64,000 bases of DNA from CAVVNN01 sp963749605 (GTDB lineage: Bacteria > Actinomycetota > Thermoleophilia > Solirubrobacterales > 70-9): positions 62,001 through 126,000 of the forward strand of contig CAVVNN010000003.1 of NCBI GenBank assembly GCA_963749605.1, given 5' to 3'. A program made the translations under genes and the position numbers. Below the pieces are notes generated by a model that saw only the letters and a list, made by a program, of their open reading frames with translations, did no database searches and was not told where the DNA came from. Within the stretch, counting starts at the first letter, position 1; every line of letters begins with the position of its first letter. Shown one piece after another: positions 30,683 to 38,651 of this stretch.

Positions 30683-31969
30683 GTGCCGGCCGAGCCGCTC
30701 TCGATCGCCCAGGTCACGCCCCACCGGCGGGGCACCCGCAACCGGGTCAACGAGTTCGTCGGCAGGGTCTCCGAGGAGCTGGAGCGGCGCGGCCATGAGG
30801 TGCGGATCGTCGCCGCCGGCGATCCGGTAAAGAAGTTGCTCGCCGCGACGCCGTTCGACATCGTTCACGTCCACGAGCCCTTCGCGCCCAGCGTCTCCTC
30901 GGCGGGGCTGCGCCACTCCTACTCGCTCAACGTCGCCACCTTCCACGCGCCGCAGGAGCGGGTGCTCTCGACCCAGGTCGCACGGCCCCTGGTCGAGATC
31001 TTCTTCGGCCGCATCGACGCTCGCACGGTCACCAGCTCGAAGACGGCCGAGCTGCTGCAGCGCTATTTCCCCGACTCCTACCAACTGGTGGAGCCGGGGG
31101 CTGCAGGCCGCGACTGGGCTGACGTCGCCGCGGAGCTGGAGTCGCTCTACCGACGCCTCGCGGCCCGACGCCACGATCCGGATGGCAATTCCGAGGTGCG
31201 GAAGCGGATCGCCTCCCGTGCCCTGATCGAGGTCGACCTGCACATGCACACCGACCACTCCCCGGACTGCGCCACCCCGGTCGACGTGCTGCTGCAGACC
31301 GCCCGCGATCGAGGTCTCGGGGCGATTGCGATCACCGACCACAACGAGGTCTCCGGCGCCCTGGAGGCGCGTCGGATCGCGGGGACGATGGGTGGCATCA
31401 AGGTGATCGTCGCCGAGGAGGTGAAGACCGCCGAGCAGGGTGAGGTGATCGGCCTCTTCCTCGAGGAGAAGATCCCGCGCGGGATGACGATGGCGGAGAC
31501 GATCGCCGAGATCCGCCGCCAGGGAGGGCTCGTCTACGTACCCCATCCGTTCGACCGCTTCCACTCGGTGCCCGATTACGAGCACCTGCTCGACGTCATC
31601 GAGGAGGTCGACATCCTCGAGGTCTTCAACCCGCGCGTCGCGCTCACCGCCTTCAACGAGGAGGCCGAGCGCTTTGCCCGCAAGTACCGGATCGTTCCCG
31701 GCGCCGGCTCCGACAGCCACGTCGCCCAGGGGCTGGGGAGCGTGCGGGTGCGAATCCACGACTTCGACGGGCCCGAGGAGTTCCTCGAGGCGATGCGAGA
31801 CGCCGATATCACCCGCAAGCACAAGAACCTGGTCTACGTGCAGGCGCTGAAGCTGCTGCAGACGACCGGCCGGCCGAAGGCGCTGAAGCGGCGCGTCCCG
31901 GACGCCAAGCCGGTGCGCGGCGGCCGGCCACGGGGCCGTCGCTCGAGTGGTCTGTCCGGCAAGAGCTGA
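30683..31969 (+). CDS. Glycosyltransferase-4 N-lobe fused to a PHP-type phosphoesterase domain
   Basis: 428 aa. Residues 1-150 resemble the acceptor-binding N-lobe of GT-B family 4 enzymes (SIAQVTPHRRGTRNRVNEFV, FDIVHVHEPFAP, ATFHAPQE, TVTSSKTAELLQRYFP), but the nucleotide-sugar C-lobe is missing. From about residue 180 a PHP domain takes its place: DLHMHTDHSPDC, AITDHNEVSGA, VYVPHPFDR, EVFNPR and GAGSDSHVAQGLG, with all metal-binding His and Asp groups. A basic tail follows. Hydrolysis of a phosphoester is expected, and the fused lobe may supply recognition. It overlaps the UDG-like gene by one base (TGATG). Confidence 0.8.
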   Translation: MPAEPLSIAQVTPHRRGTRNRVNEFVGRVSEELERRGHEVRIVAAGDPVKKLLAATPFDIVHVHEPFAPSVSSAGLRHSYSLNVATFHAPQERVLSTQVARPLVEIFFGRIDARTVTSSKTAELLQRYFPDSYQLVEPGAAGRDWADVAAELESLYRRLAARRHDPDGNSEVRKRIASRALIEVDLHMHTDHSPDCATPVDVLLQTARDRGLGAIAITDHNEVSGALEARRIAGTMGGIKVIVAEEVKTAEQGEVIGLFLEEKIPRGMTMAETIAEIRRQGGLVYVPHPFDRFHSVPDYEHLLDVIEEVDILEVFNPRVALTAFNEEAERFARKYRIVPGAGSDSHVAQGLGSVRVRIHDFDGPEEFLEAMRDADITRKHKNLVYVQALKLLQTTGRPKALKRRVPDAKPVRGGRPRGRRSSGLSGKS

Positions 31970-32631
31970 TGCAACGGAGCCGCGCGAAAGGAGCCGCGCC
32001 CAGCTCGTCAAAGAATGCTCGGCAGATGCCGATCACCGACGACGAGATCAGGGAGAAGTACCTCGAGCGCGCGATCCGCGAGCTCAACCAGATGACACGG
32101 GAGCTGCAGGAGTGCCCCCACTGCCCGCGCGGCAACCTGATGCCGGTGCTCGGCTCCGGCCATCCGCAGGCCGACATCCTCATGCTCAAGCACGCTCCCA
32201 TCAGCGCCGAGATCGAAGAGGGCGTCGCCTTCTATGGGCGGGCCGGCAACGCGCTGATGAAAAGCTTCAAGCGGCTCGGGATCGACCCGCTGGTCGTCTA
32301 CGGCACGCTCTGCGTCAAGTGCCCGATCGCAGAGCCCGACCTGGCCGCCGATGAGTGTGTGCGGCGCCTGGTCGAGGAGATCGCGATCGTGCAGCCGAAG
32401 ATCGTCGTGATCATGGGCGAGCCGGCGCTGCGCGTCCTCAACGGCCTCGAAGTGCCGCTGTCGCGACCGATCGAGCCCCGCGAGGGCGAGGTCCAGGCGT
32501 TCACGCCGACGATCGACGCGCTCTACACCCCCGACATCGACGACTCGCTCGACGAGGAGGGCGCCAAGCAGCGCTTCTGGCGAGCATTCCGAATGCTCGG
32601 CAAGTGGTACGAGGATCTGCCGCCCTACTAG
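31969..32631 (+). CDS. Uracil-DNA glycosylase-superfamily protein (family 4-like)
   Basis: 220 aa. Cys pairs CPHC (near residues 48-51) and CVKCP (near 113-117) fit the four-Cys iron-sulfur site of family 4 UDGs, and FYGRAGNALMKSFKRLGID matches their GRAGxxL segment. The catalytic GEAPG motif is replaced by KHAPIS, and the C-terminal HPS-type motif is not obvious. It may therefore be a divergent or non-catalytic member. The start ATG overlaps the upstream stop. An alternative start at ATG 32026 (MPITDDEIREKYLERA) would drop a poorly conserved N-tail. Confidence 0.75.
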   Translation: MQRSRAKGAAPSSSKNARQMPITDDEIREKYLERAIRELNQMTRELQECPHCPRGNLMPVLGSGHPQADILMLKHAPISAEIEEGVAFYGRAGNALMKSFKRLGIDPLVVYGTLCVKCPIAEPDLAADECVRRLVEEIAIVQPKIVVIMGEPALRVLNGLEVPLSRPIEPREGEVQAFTPTIDALYTPDIDDSLDEEGAKQRFWRAFRMLGKWYEDLPPY

Positions 32632-32634
32632 CTG

Positions 32635-32763
32635 GTAGGGGAGGGACCGGGTGCCCCTCCGTCTTGCTGGGATTTTCGCCTCTAACTGCGTGTCTCTCGC
32701 TGAGGTCCTGCTGCGAAAATCAGGACGCCGCTGCGTCGGAGGGGCACCCGGTCCCTCCTCTAC
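32635..32763. terminator. Large inverted repeat between convergent genes, likely bidirectional terminator
   Basis: Arms 32635-32661 and 32737-32763 are complementary at 26 of 27 positions (core GGGACCGGGTGCCCCTCCG). The 75-base interior contains a further pair GATTTTCGC/GCGAAAATC and a small GTCCTG/CAGGAC hairpin. It occupies the whole gap between the convergent UDG-like and LLM genes. There is no U-tract, so it may act as a folded barrier or be a mobile palindromic element. Confidence 0.55.
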
Positions 32764-32767
32764 GGGT

Positions 32768-33541
32768 TCAGGGGGCGGCGGCCTCGGCGAGGGCTTGCAT
32801 CGGCTCGACCTTGGCGGAGGCGAGGCCGCGGACCACGACCGTGTCCAGGGCCGTGTAGGCGGCGAGAGACTTCTGGGCCGTGTCGGCGTCGGGGGCGGCG
32901 ACGCCGACGGTGCCCTCGGGCTCACCGAGGCGGGCGAAGTGGTTGCGGTAGCCGTCATGGAGGTTGCGGTAGAAGGACTCCTCCTTGGCCAGGCGCTCGG
33001 CGGCATCGAGGCCGAGCGCGGTGCGGACGTAGCCGAAGACCGGCGGCGTCTCGCGCCCGGCGGCCTTGGCGCCGGACTCCACCTGCTGCCGGGCGCCGGC
33101 GGCGAAGGCAGGCGTCATCCAGTTGAAGAAGGCGCCATCGAACTCCGCCCCTGCCAGGGCGCACATCTTCGGCCCCATCGCGGCGAGGACGAGGCGCACG
33201 CCGGGCAGCTTCTCGCGCAGGTCGGGGAGGGACTCGCGCATCCGCGTCAGCGGCTTCGCGGAGAAGCCGGCGCCGACTCCGAGCCAGAGGCGGGAGGGGT
33301 CGAGGCCGAGGCGCTCGATGTCGGCGGCGATCGTCTCGGGCGGGGTGCGATCGAGCGCGATCACGGCGACGCCAAGCTCGATCTCGGGCGCCGCCGCGGC
33401 GAACTCCGCCAATGTCTCCAAGCCCTTGGCGCCCGGATGGTCGTTGGACCAGATCGAGGCGTAGCCGAGCTCCGCGCAGCGCGCAGCGAGCGGCCTCGCC
33501 ACCTCGGGGTCGAGCCCGGCGGCGACTCCAAAGCCCCTCAT
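32768..33541 (-). CDS. LLM-class (F420-type) oxidoreductase
   Basis: 257 aa from ATG 33541, which overlaps the upstream stop as ATGA. Luciferase-like TIM barrel: FGVAAGLDPEVARPLAARCAELGY at the start, YASIWSNDHPGAKG, LGVAVIALDRTPPETIAADI, and the family segment RLWLGVGAGF. It is shorter than the usual 280-340 aa and lacks the C-terminal insertion. Cofactor F420 is inferred from the family and host; FMN cannot be excluded. The substrate is unknown. Confidence 0.85.
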   Translation of the reverse strand: MRGFGVAAGLDPEVARPLAARCAELGYASIWSNDHPGAKGLETLAEFAAAAPEIELGVAVIALDRTPPETIAADIERLGLDPSRLWLGVGAGFSAKPLTRMRESLPDLREKLPGVRLVLAAMGPKMCALAGAEFDGAFFNWMTPAFAAGARQQVESGAKAAGRETPPVFGYVRTALGLDAAERLAKEESFYRNLHDGYRNHFARLGEPEGTVGVAAPDADTAQKSLAAYTALDTVVVRGLASAKVEPMQALAEAAAP

Positions 33542-34854
33542 GGTCCGGGCGCGGCCTTCTCCAGGAGGGCTACGCACTCGATGTGCGGGGTCTGGGGGAA
33601 CATGTCGACCGGCCTCACGCGGCGCAGCCTATAGCCGGCCTCGACCAGCTGAGCGGCGTTCGGCGCCAGCGTGGTCGGATTGCAGGAGACGTAGACGATC
33701 CTCGGCGCCTCGCACTCGATCACCCTCCTGACGATCTTCTGCGAGAGGCCCGCGCGGGGCGGGTCGATGACGACGACGTCCGGCCTCCCGGCCTCCTCGA
33801 CCAGCGGTCGCACCCCGGTACGGGCGTTGGCGGCGAGGAAGCGCGCGTTGTCGATCCCGTTGCGTTCGGCGTTGGCCTCGGCGTCGGCGATCGCCTCCGG
33901 GAGGATCTCCAGCCCCCAGACCTCGCCGGCGCGGCCCGCCATCGTCAGCCCGATCGTGCCGATCCCGCAGTAGAGGTCGAAGACCCGCTCGCGACCGCTC
34001 AGCCCCGCGAGCTCGGCGACCACGCCGTAGAGCCGTTCCGCCATCTCGGTGTTGGTCTGGAAGAAGGCGCCGTGGGACATCTCCAGCTTCAGCCCGCACA
34101 GCTCCTCCCGCAGCCTCTCCTCTCCGAGCACGCCGGTTGGACCGTCGGTCCCGCCCGAGGGCCCCTCGATCGCGGTGTGGAGGTCGACCGGCGGTTTGGG
34201 GAAATGGGCGGGCGAGGTGACGAGCCGGGTCTGGATCTGGCCGGTCCGCCGACCCTCGCGCACCACCAGGTTGCGCAGGACGCCCTCCTTCCCGCGCCGG
34301 TCATAGGGCGCGATCGACTCGAACCGCGCCCACTCCCGCACCTCGTTGCGGGCTGCGTTGCCGCGCTCGGAGGCGAGCATGCAGTCCTCGACGTCGACGA
34401 TCAGGTCCCAGCGCCCGCGCGCGTGGAAACCGAGGATCGCCTCGCCCCCCTTCTCGGCGCCGAACGAGTACTCGAGCTTGTTGCGGTAGCGCCAGGTCTC
34501 GGCCGCCGGCTCGATTGGCTCCAGCTCGAAGCCGTCGAGGCCACCGAGCCGGCGCAGGGCGTCCCCTACCTGCTCCTGCTTGTGGGTGAGCTGGCGCTCG
34601 TAGGGCAGGCCTTGCCAGGGTGCCCCGGGGCAGGGCTCGCCGCCGTGGACGCAGCGGTCGGGGACACGGTCGGGGGACGGCTCGAGCAACTCGACCACCC
34701 GCGCCTCGGCGAAGCGACGCTTCGACTTGGTCACCTCGGCGCGCACGCGGTCGCCCGGCAGCGCACCGGCGACGAAGACGACGAGGCCGTCCGCCCGCGC
34801 CACACCCCGCCCGCCGAAGGCGAGCGAGTCGATCTCGACCTCCAGGACCTCCAA
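33538..34854 (-). CDS. TRAM-domain SAM-dependent RNA (uracil-C5) methyltransferase
   Basis: 438 aa of the RlmC/RlmD/TrmA family. An N-terminal TRAM domain (residues 1-60, VEIDSLAFGGRGVARADG) is followed by a Cys region (CVHGGEPCPGAPW) that lacks the full set of iron-sulfur Cys. The methyltransferase core has FDLYCGIGTIGL, DPPRAGL and the nucleophile in VSCNPTTLAP, and ends in DMFPQTPHIECVALL. It methylates uracil in rRNA or tRNA; the exact site cannot be read from sequence. The start codon is TTG 34854, touching the end of the phasin-like gene. Confidence 0.92.
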   Translation of the reverse strand: MEVLEVEIDSLAFGGRGVARADGLVVFVAGALPGDRVRAEVTKSKRRFAEARVVELLEPSPDRVPDRCVHGGEPCPGAPWQGLPYERQLTHKQEQVGDALRRLGGLDGFELEPIEPAAETWRYRNKLEYSFGAEKGGEAILGFHARGRWDLIVDVEDCMLASERGNAARNEVREWARFESIAPYDRRGKEGVLRNLVVREGRRTGQIQTRLVTSPAHFPKPPVDLHTAIEGPSGGTDGPTGVLGEERLREELCGLKLEMSHGAFFQTNTEMAERLYGVVAELAGLSGRERVFDLYCGIGTIGLTMAGRAGEVWGLEILPEAIADAEANAERNGIDNARFLAANARTGVRPLVEEAGRPDVVVIDPPRAGLSQKIVRRVIECEAPRIVYVSCNPTTLAPNAAQLVEAGYRLRRVRPVDMFPQTPHIECVALLEKAAPGP

Positions 34855-35267
34855 CTAGGGCAGCTTCTTGCGCGCCCGGCGAGCGGCCTGGGTGGCCTGC
34901 TTGCGGACCGGTCGGCGCGACCGCCGACCTCTTTGCGCGCCTGTTTGACCAGTCGTTCGAGTTCCTTCAGCAGCGTGTCGGTCTGCTTGCGGCCGCGCTT
35001 GAGCAGGTCGGTGAGCAGCTTCTCGGCGTCGCCGCGGGTCATCCTGCCGCGCTTGACCGCATCGTCGACGGCCTCCTGGAGGCGGTCGCGGCTGAGGGTG
35101 ACGCTGCGCTCGAGACTCTGGCGGAACTGCTCGACGCTCTTGTCGAGGCCGACCCCCGCTCGTGCGCCGTCGCGTTTGGGCGCCGCTTTTTTCGCAGCCG
35201 GTTTACGCGCTTTGGCTTTTTTCGGTTTCGCTTTCGCTTTGCCTGTGGCGGGTTTTTTGGTGGCCAT
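34855..35267 (-). CDS. Phasin-like/histone-like Lys-Ala-rich coiled-coil protein, one frameshift
   Basis: Starts at ATG 35267 after a perfect AGGAGG. An N-terminal tail of about 35 residues is rich in Lys, Ala and Pro (KAKAKPKKAKARKPAAKKA), like histone H1-type tails. A coiled coil follows (LDKSVEQFRQSLERSVTLSRDRLQEAV) and then GRMTRGDAEKLLTDLLKRGR, a pattern of polyhydroxyalkanoate-granule and phasin-like proteins. The frame breaks near 34915; in the next frame the natural end VRKQATQAARRARKKLP and a stop at 34855 follow. The total of 413 bases is not divisible by three, consistent with one indel. Confidence 0.7.
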
Positions 35268-35313
35268 CTCGTTCCTCCTGGTCTGCGGGCGGGTAGGACC
35301 AGTGTGACGATTC

Positions 35314-36132
35314 TCATTCCGTTGAGAGCCTCGCATCGATCGGGGAGTGGTCTGAAAGGCGCACTGCAAGGCCGTCCTCGCGAACCTCGCGTCGCTCGGC
35401 TGGCCAGGGGGCCGGCGGGTCGAGCGCCTTCAGGCCGCGAGCCAGCAGGTGGTCGATCGCGGTGGCGGCGGTCGGCGCCGCCAAGCCGAAGCGCTCGCCC
35501 AGCTCGTCGAAGACCTCCGGGCTCTCGGCGGGCCGGAGGTTGAGGTCGCCGCCGAAGAGGAGCGGGCTGTCCCCGGCCCAGTCGGTCGCGGTGCGCGCGG
35601 CCAGCAGCACGTCCTCCGCCGCCAGCTCGGGGCGGTCGTTGGTCGCGTGCAGGTTGGCGACGCAGAGCCCCGAGCCGGTGCGGGTGAAGGCCATCGCGCG
35701 GCGCTCGGGCCTGCCTTCGTGGATCGCCAGCGCGCGGCGCTCGGCGATCGGGCCGAGGGGGCCGGTGCGGCGCACCAGGGTCAGGTTGGAGCCACCCTCG
35801 CCGGAGGCGATCAGGTCGGGATTGAGCCGTGCCGCGAGCGCGCGAAGCGCCCCCAGGGAGTTGCGGGAGGTCAGTGCCCGGTGGGGCTCCGCTTCGCAGG
35901 CCTGCGCCAGCACCGCGGCGAAGCGCGGCGGGCACTCCTGCAGCAGCGCGACGTCCCACTCGGCCTCCGCAAGCACCGCGGCGAACTCGGCCGAGAGGTC
36001 GCGGTTGACCTGGGCGTGGGTGGCGTCGCGCTCGGTGACCCGCAGCAGCCGCGAACGCCAGGTCAGCAGCTTCCGGTTCGGCGGGAAGTCGCGTCCGTGG
36101 AAGAGGTTCCAGCCGATTGCCCTGAGCTCCAC
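35314..36132 (-). CDS. Endonuclease/exonuclease/phosphatase family protein
   Basis: 272 aa from GTG 36132. Metal-dependent EEP fold: ELRAIGWNLFHGRDF at the start (Asn), ALLQECPPRF (catalytic Glu), CVANLHATND, FGGDLNLRP (Asp-Asn pair) and the C-terminal SDHSPIDARL with the catalytic His. There is no signal peptide. The substrate (nucleic acid, phosphoinositide or sphingolipid) cannot be assigned. It is divergent to argF, with only 18 bp between starts. Confidence 0.88.
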   Translation of the reverse strand: MELRAIGWNLFHGRDFPPNRKLLTWRSRLLRVTERDATHAQVNRDLSAEFAAVLAEAEWDVALLQECPPRFAAVLAQACEAEPHRALTSRNSLGALRALAARLNPDLIASGEGGSNLTLVRRTGPLGPIAERRALAIHEGRPERRAMAFTRTGSGLCVANLHATNDRPELAAEDVLLAARTATDWAGDSPLLFGGDLNLRPAESPEVFDELGERFGLAAPTAATAIDHLLARGLKALDPPAPWPAERREVREDGLAVRLSDHSPIDARLSTE

Positions 36133-36150
36133 CCGCTTAGTATCTCCAGC

Positions 36151-37035
36151 TTGAAGCGCGATTTCCTCACAGGCGAAGAGCTGGGCGCGTTCGAGCTGGG
36201 CAAGCTGCTCGACCGGGCGCTGGCGCTGAAAGCCGGTCGCCGCGAGCGCCTCGGCGGCGATTCGCTCGCCGGTCGCAGCGTCGCTCTCGTCTTCGAGAAG
36301 CCCTCCACCCGAACGCGAGTCTCCTTCGAGGTCGGCGTGGCCGAGCTGGGCGCGACCCCGGTCGTCCTCAGCGGCGAGTGGATGCAGATCTCCCGCGGGG
36401 AGTCGATCGGCGACACGGCGCGGGTGCTGTCGCGCTACGTCGACGCGATCGTGATCCGCTCCGGCTCCCACGAGGCGGTCGCCGAGCTGGCTGCCGAGGC
36501 CGAGGCGCCGGTGGTCAACGGGCTCACCCCACTCCACCATCCCTGCCAGGCCCTCGCCGACCTGCTCACGCTGCGCGAGCGCTTCGGCGACCTGGCCGGC
36601 CTTCGCCTCGCCTACGTCGGCGACGGCAACAACGTCGCCCGCTCGCTGGCGATCGCGGGAGAGCTCGCCGGGATGGAGGTCGCGATCGCGGCGCCGCCGG
36701 GCTACCAGCTGGAGGAGGGGCACGGAGCGAAGCTGACCGACGACCCGCGCGCGGCGGCGGACGGCGCCGACGCGATCTACACCGACGTCTGGGTCAGCAT
36801 GGGCGACGAGGCGGAGGCCGAGCGCCGCCGCACCGACCTCGCTCCCTTCCGCGTCGACGCCGACCTGCTCGCGGCGGCGAAGGACGAGGCGGTCGTCCTC
36901 CACTGCCTGCCGGCCCACCCGGGCGAGGAGATCACGGCGGAGGTTCTCTACGGTGGGCGATCCGCCGTCTGGGACCAGGCGGAGAACCGCCTCCACGCCC
37001 AGAAGGCGCTCCTGCAAATGCTGCTCGACTCCTGA
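36151..37035 (+). CDS. argF: Ornithine carbamoyltransferase
   Basis: 294 aa from TTG 36151. Carbamoyl-phosphate loop EKPSTRTRVSFE near residue 50, LTPLHHPCQALADL, DVWVSMGDE and HCLPAHPGEEIT, with the Cys of the HCLP motif that distinguishes OTCase from aspartate carbamoyltransferase. Converts ornithine to citrulline in arginine synthesis. No other arg genes are in the window. It leads argF-lgt-prmC-lysS, with gaps or overlaps under 50 bp. Confidence 0.95.
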   Translation: MKRDFLTGEELGAFELGKLLDRALALKAGRRERLGGDSLAGRSVALVFEKPSTRTRVSFEVGVAELGATPVVLSGEWMQISRGESIGDTARVLSRYVDAIVIRSGSHEAVAELAAEAEAPVVNGLTPLHHPCQALADLLTLRERFGDLAGLRLAYVGDGNNVARSLAIAGELAGMEVAIAAPPGYQLEEGHGAKLTDDPRAAADGADAIYTDVWVSMGDEAEAERRRTDLAPFRVDADLLAAAKDEAVVLHCLPAHPGEEITAEVLYGGRSAVWDQAENRLHAQKALLQMLLDS

Positions 37036-37045
37036 CCTGGGGCTC

Positions 37046-37843
37046 ATGTACCCGCACCTCCACGTCGGCCCGATCACCCTCCAGACCTTCGGCCTGATGT
37101 TCGCGCTGGCGTTCCTCGCCGCTGGGGCGCTGGTCTGGAAGCGGTTGGGGGAGATCGGCAAGCCGGTCGACTGGGCCTATGAGATCGGGTTCTCGGCCCT
37201 GATCGGCGGCATCGTCGGCTCGCGCGTCTACTTCGTCGTCCAGAACTACAGCAGCGTCAAGCACGACCTCTTCGGCACGCTCTTCTCCGGCTCCGGGCTG
37301 GTCTGGTACGGCGGCATCGCCGGCGGCGCCCTCGCCGTCGTGCTCTGGGCCTGGTACCGCGATTTCCTCCGCCTCACCCTGCTCGACCTGGCGGCGCCGG
37401 CGCTGGCGCTCGGCTACGCGATCGGCCGCGTCGGCTGCCAGCTCTCCGGCGACGGCGACTACGGCAAGCCGTGGAACGGGCCCTGGGCGATGTCCTACCC
37501 GCACGGCACGGTGCCCACCGACCGCACCGTCCACCCGACACCGGTCTACGAGACGCTGGCGATGGGCCTCGGCGCCTGGCTCCTCTGGCAGCTCCGCGAC
37601 CGCTTCCGCGCCGGCGTCCTCTTTGCGATCTACCTGATCTATGCCGGGACCGAGCGTTTCCTGGTCGAGTTCATCCGGCGCAACAAGGAGGTCGCGCTCG
37701 GTCTCACCTCGGCGCAGCTCGAGAGCCTCGGGATGATGGTGATCGGCGCCATCTGGATCTACGCCGTGAAGCGCCGCTGCGGTAGCCTCGGGCGTCCCGA
37801 TGGCAGGCTCAGAGCAGCAGACCCCGCAGGCTCCCGTGCCTGA
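37046..37843 (+). CDS. lgt: Prolipoprotein diacylglyceryl transferase
   Basis: 265 aa with seven membrane helices expected. Starts MYPHLHVGPITLQTFGLMFALAF. The Lgt signature appears as IGRVGCQLSGDGDYGKPWN, and HPTPVYETLAMGLGAWLL and GTERFLVEFIRRN are further family blocks with the essential Arg and Glu. It transfers diacylglycerol to the lipobox Cys of prolipoproteins. The 3' end overlaps prmC by 44 bp. Confidence 0.95.
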   Translation: MYPHLHVGPITLQTFGLMFALAFLAAGALVWKRLGEIGKPVDWAYEIGFSALIGGIVGSRVYFVVQNYSSVKHDLFGTLFSGSGLVWYGGIAGGALAVVLWAWYRDFLRLTLLDLAAPALALGYAIGRVGCQLSGDGDYGKPWNGPWAMSYPHGTVPTDRTVHPTPVYETLAMGLGAWLLWQLRDRFRAGVLFAIYLIYAGTERFLVEFIRRNKEVALGLTSAQLESLGMMVIGAIWIYAVKRRCGSLGRPDGRLRAADPAGSRA

Positions 37844-38651
37844 GACCGTCGGCGCAGCGGTCAACGCGGCGGCCGAGGCGATCGCCGCCGCGGGGTGCGA
37901 GGAGCCGCGCGCCGACGCGGAGGCGCTGGTCGCGGACGCGCTCGGCATCGGCGTCGAGGAGCTGGCCCGCGACGGCGCCGGCGAGCTGACTCCGGAGCTG
38001 GCGAGCGCGATCGAAGAGCGCGTGCGACGACGGGCGGACCACGAGCCGCTGGCCTACATCCTCGGCCGCGCCCCGTTCCGCGACCTCTCGATCGCCGTCG
38101 ACTCGCGGGTGCTGTGGCCGCGCCGCGAGACCGAGCTGCTGGTCGAGGTCGGCGTCGAACTGCCCGAGGAGGCCCGCGTGCACGAGGTTGGCACCGGCTC
38201 CGGCGCGATCGCCCTGGCCCTGATCTCCGAGCGCCCCGACCTGCGGGTCACCGCCTCCGACCTCTCGCCCGAGGCTGCGGAAGCCGCCCGGGAGAACGCC
38301 GAGCGACTGGGCCTACAGCTCGAGGTGATCGTCGACGAGGGCCTGCCCGATCGGCTCGTGGACGAGGAGATCGACCTTGTCATCGCCAACCTTCCCTATG
38401 TCACCGACTCGACCATCTACGACCGTTCGCCCGAGATCCAACGTGAGCCGCGGATCGCGGTGACGGGCGATTGCGGAGAGGACGGGCTGGGAGTGATTCG
38501 TCGCCTGGTCGGCGAGGTGCGTTCCGGCCAGCGCCTGGCGCTCGAGCACGACACCCACCACGGCCCCGCGATGCGGGAGCTGCTGCGCGACGCCACCACG
38601 CTCACCGACCATGAAGGCGATGAGCGGGTGACAGTCGGCTTCGCCCCATGA
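37800..38651 (+). CDS. prmC: PrmC/HemK-type protein-(glutamine-N5) methyltransferase
   Basis: 283 aa. An N-terminal helical domain (EEPRADAEALVADALG) is followed by HEPLAYILGRAPFRDLSIAV, SRVLWPRRETELLVE and the SAM site HEVGTGSGAIALALI. The catalytic motif, normally NPPY, reads NLPY here (VIANLPYVTDST), a substitution to note. It methylates the GGQ glutamine of release factors. It overlaps lysS by 4 bp (ATGA). An early in-frame start gives an N-tail of about 15 residues that is not conserved. Confidence 0.88.
   Translation: MAGSEQQTPQAPVPETVGAAVNAAAEAIAAAGCEEPRADAEALVADALGIGVEELARDGAGELTPELASAIEERVRRRADHEPLAYILGRAPFRDLSIAVDSRVLWPRRETELLVEVGVELPEEARVHEVGTGSGAIALALISERPDLRVTASDLSPEAAEAARENAERLGLQLEVIVDEGLPDRLVDEEIDLVIANLPYVTDSTIYDRSPEIQREPRIAVTGDCGEDGLGVIRRLVGEVRSGQRLALEHDTHHGPAMRELLRDATTLTDHEGDERVTVGFAP

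Noticed and set aside
32635..32763. Third copy of the palindromic repeat family
   Set aside because: Arm sequence, junction and loop do not match the two-block architecture of the other copies.
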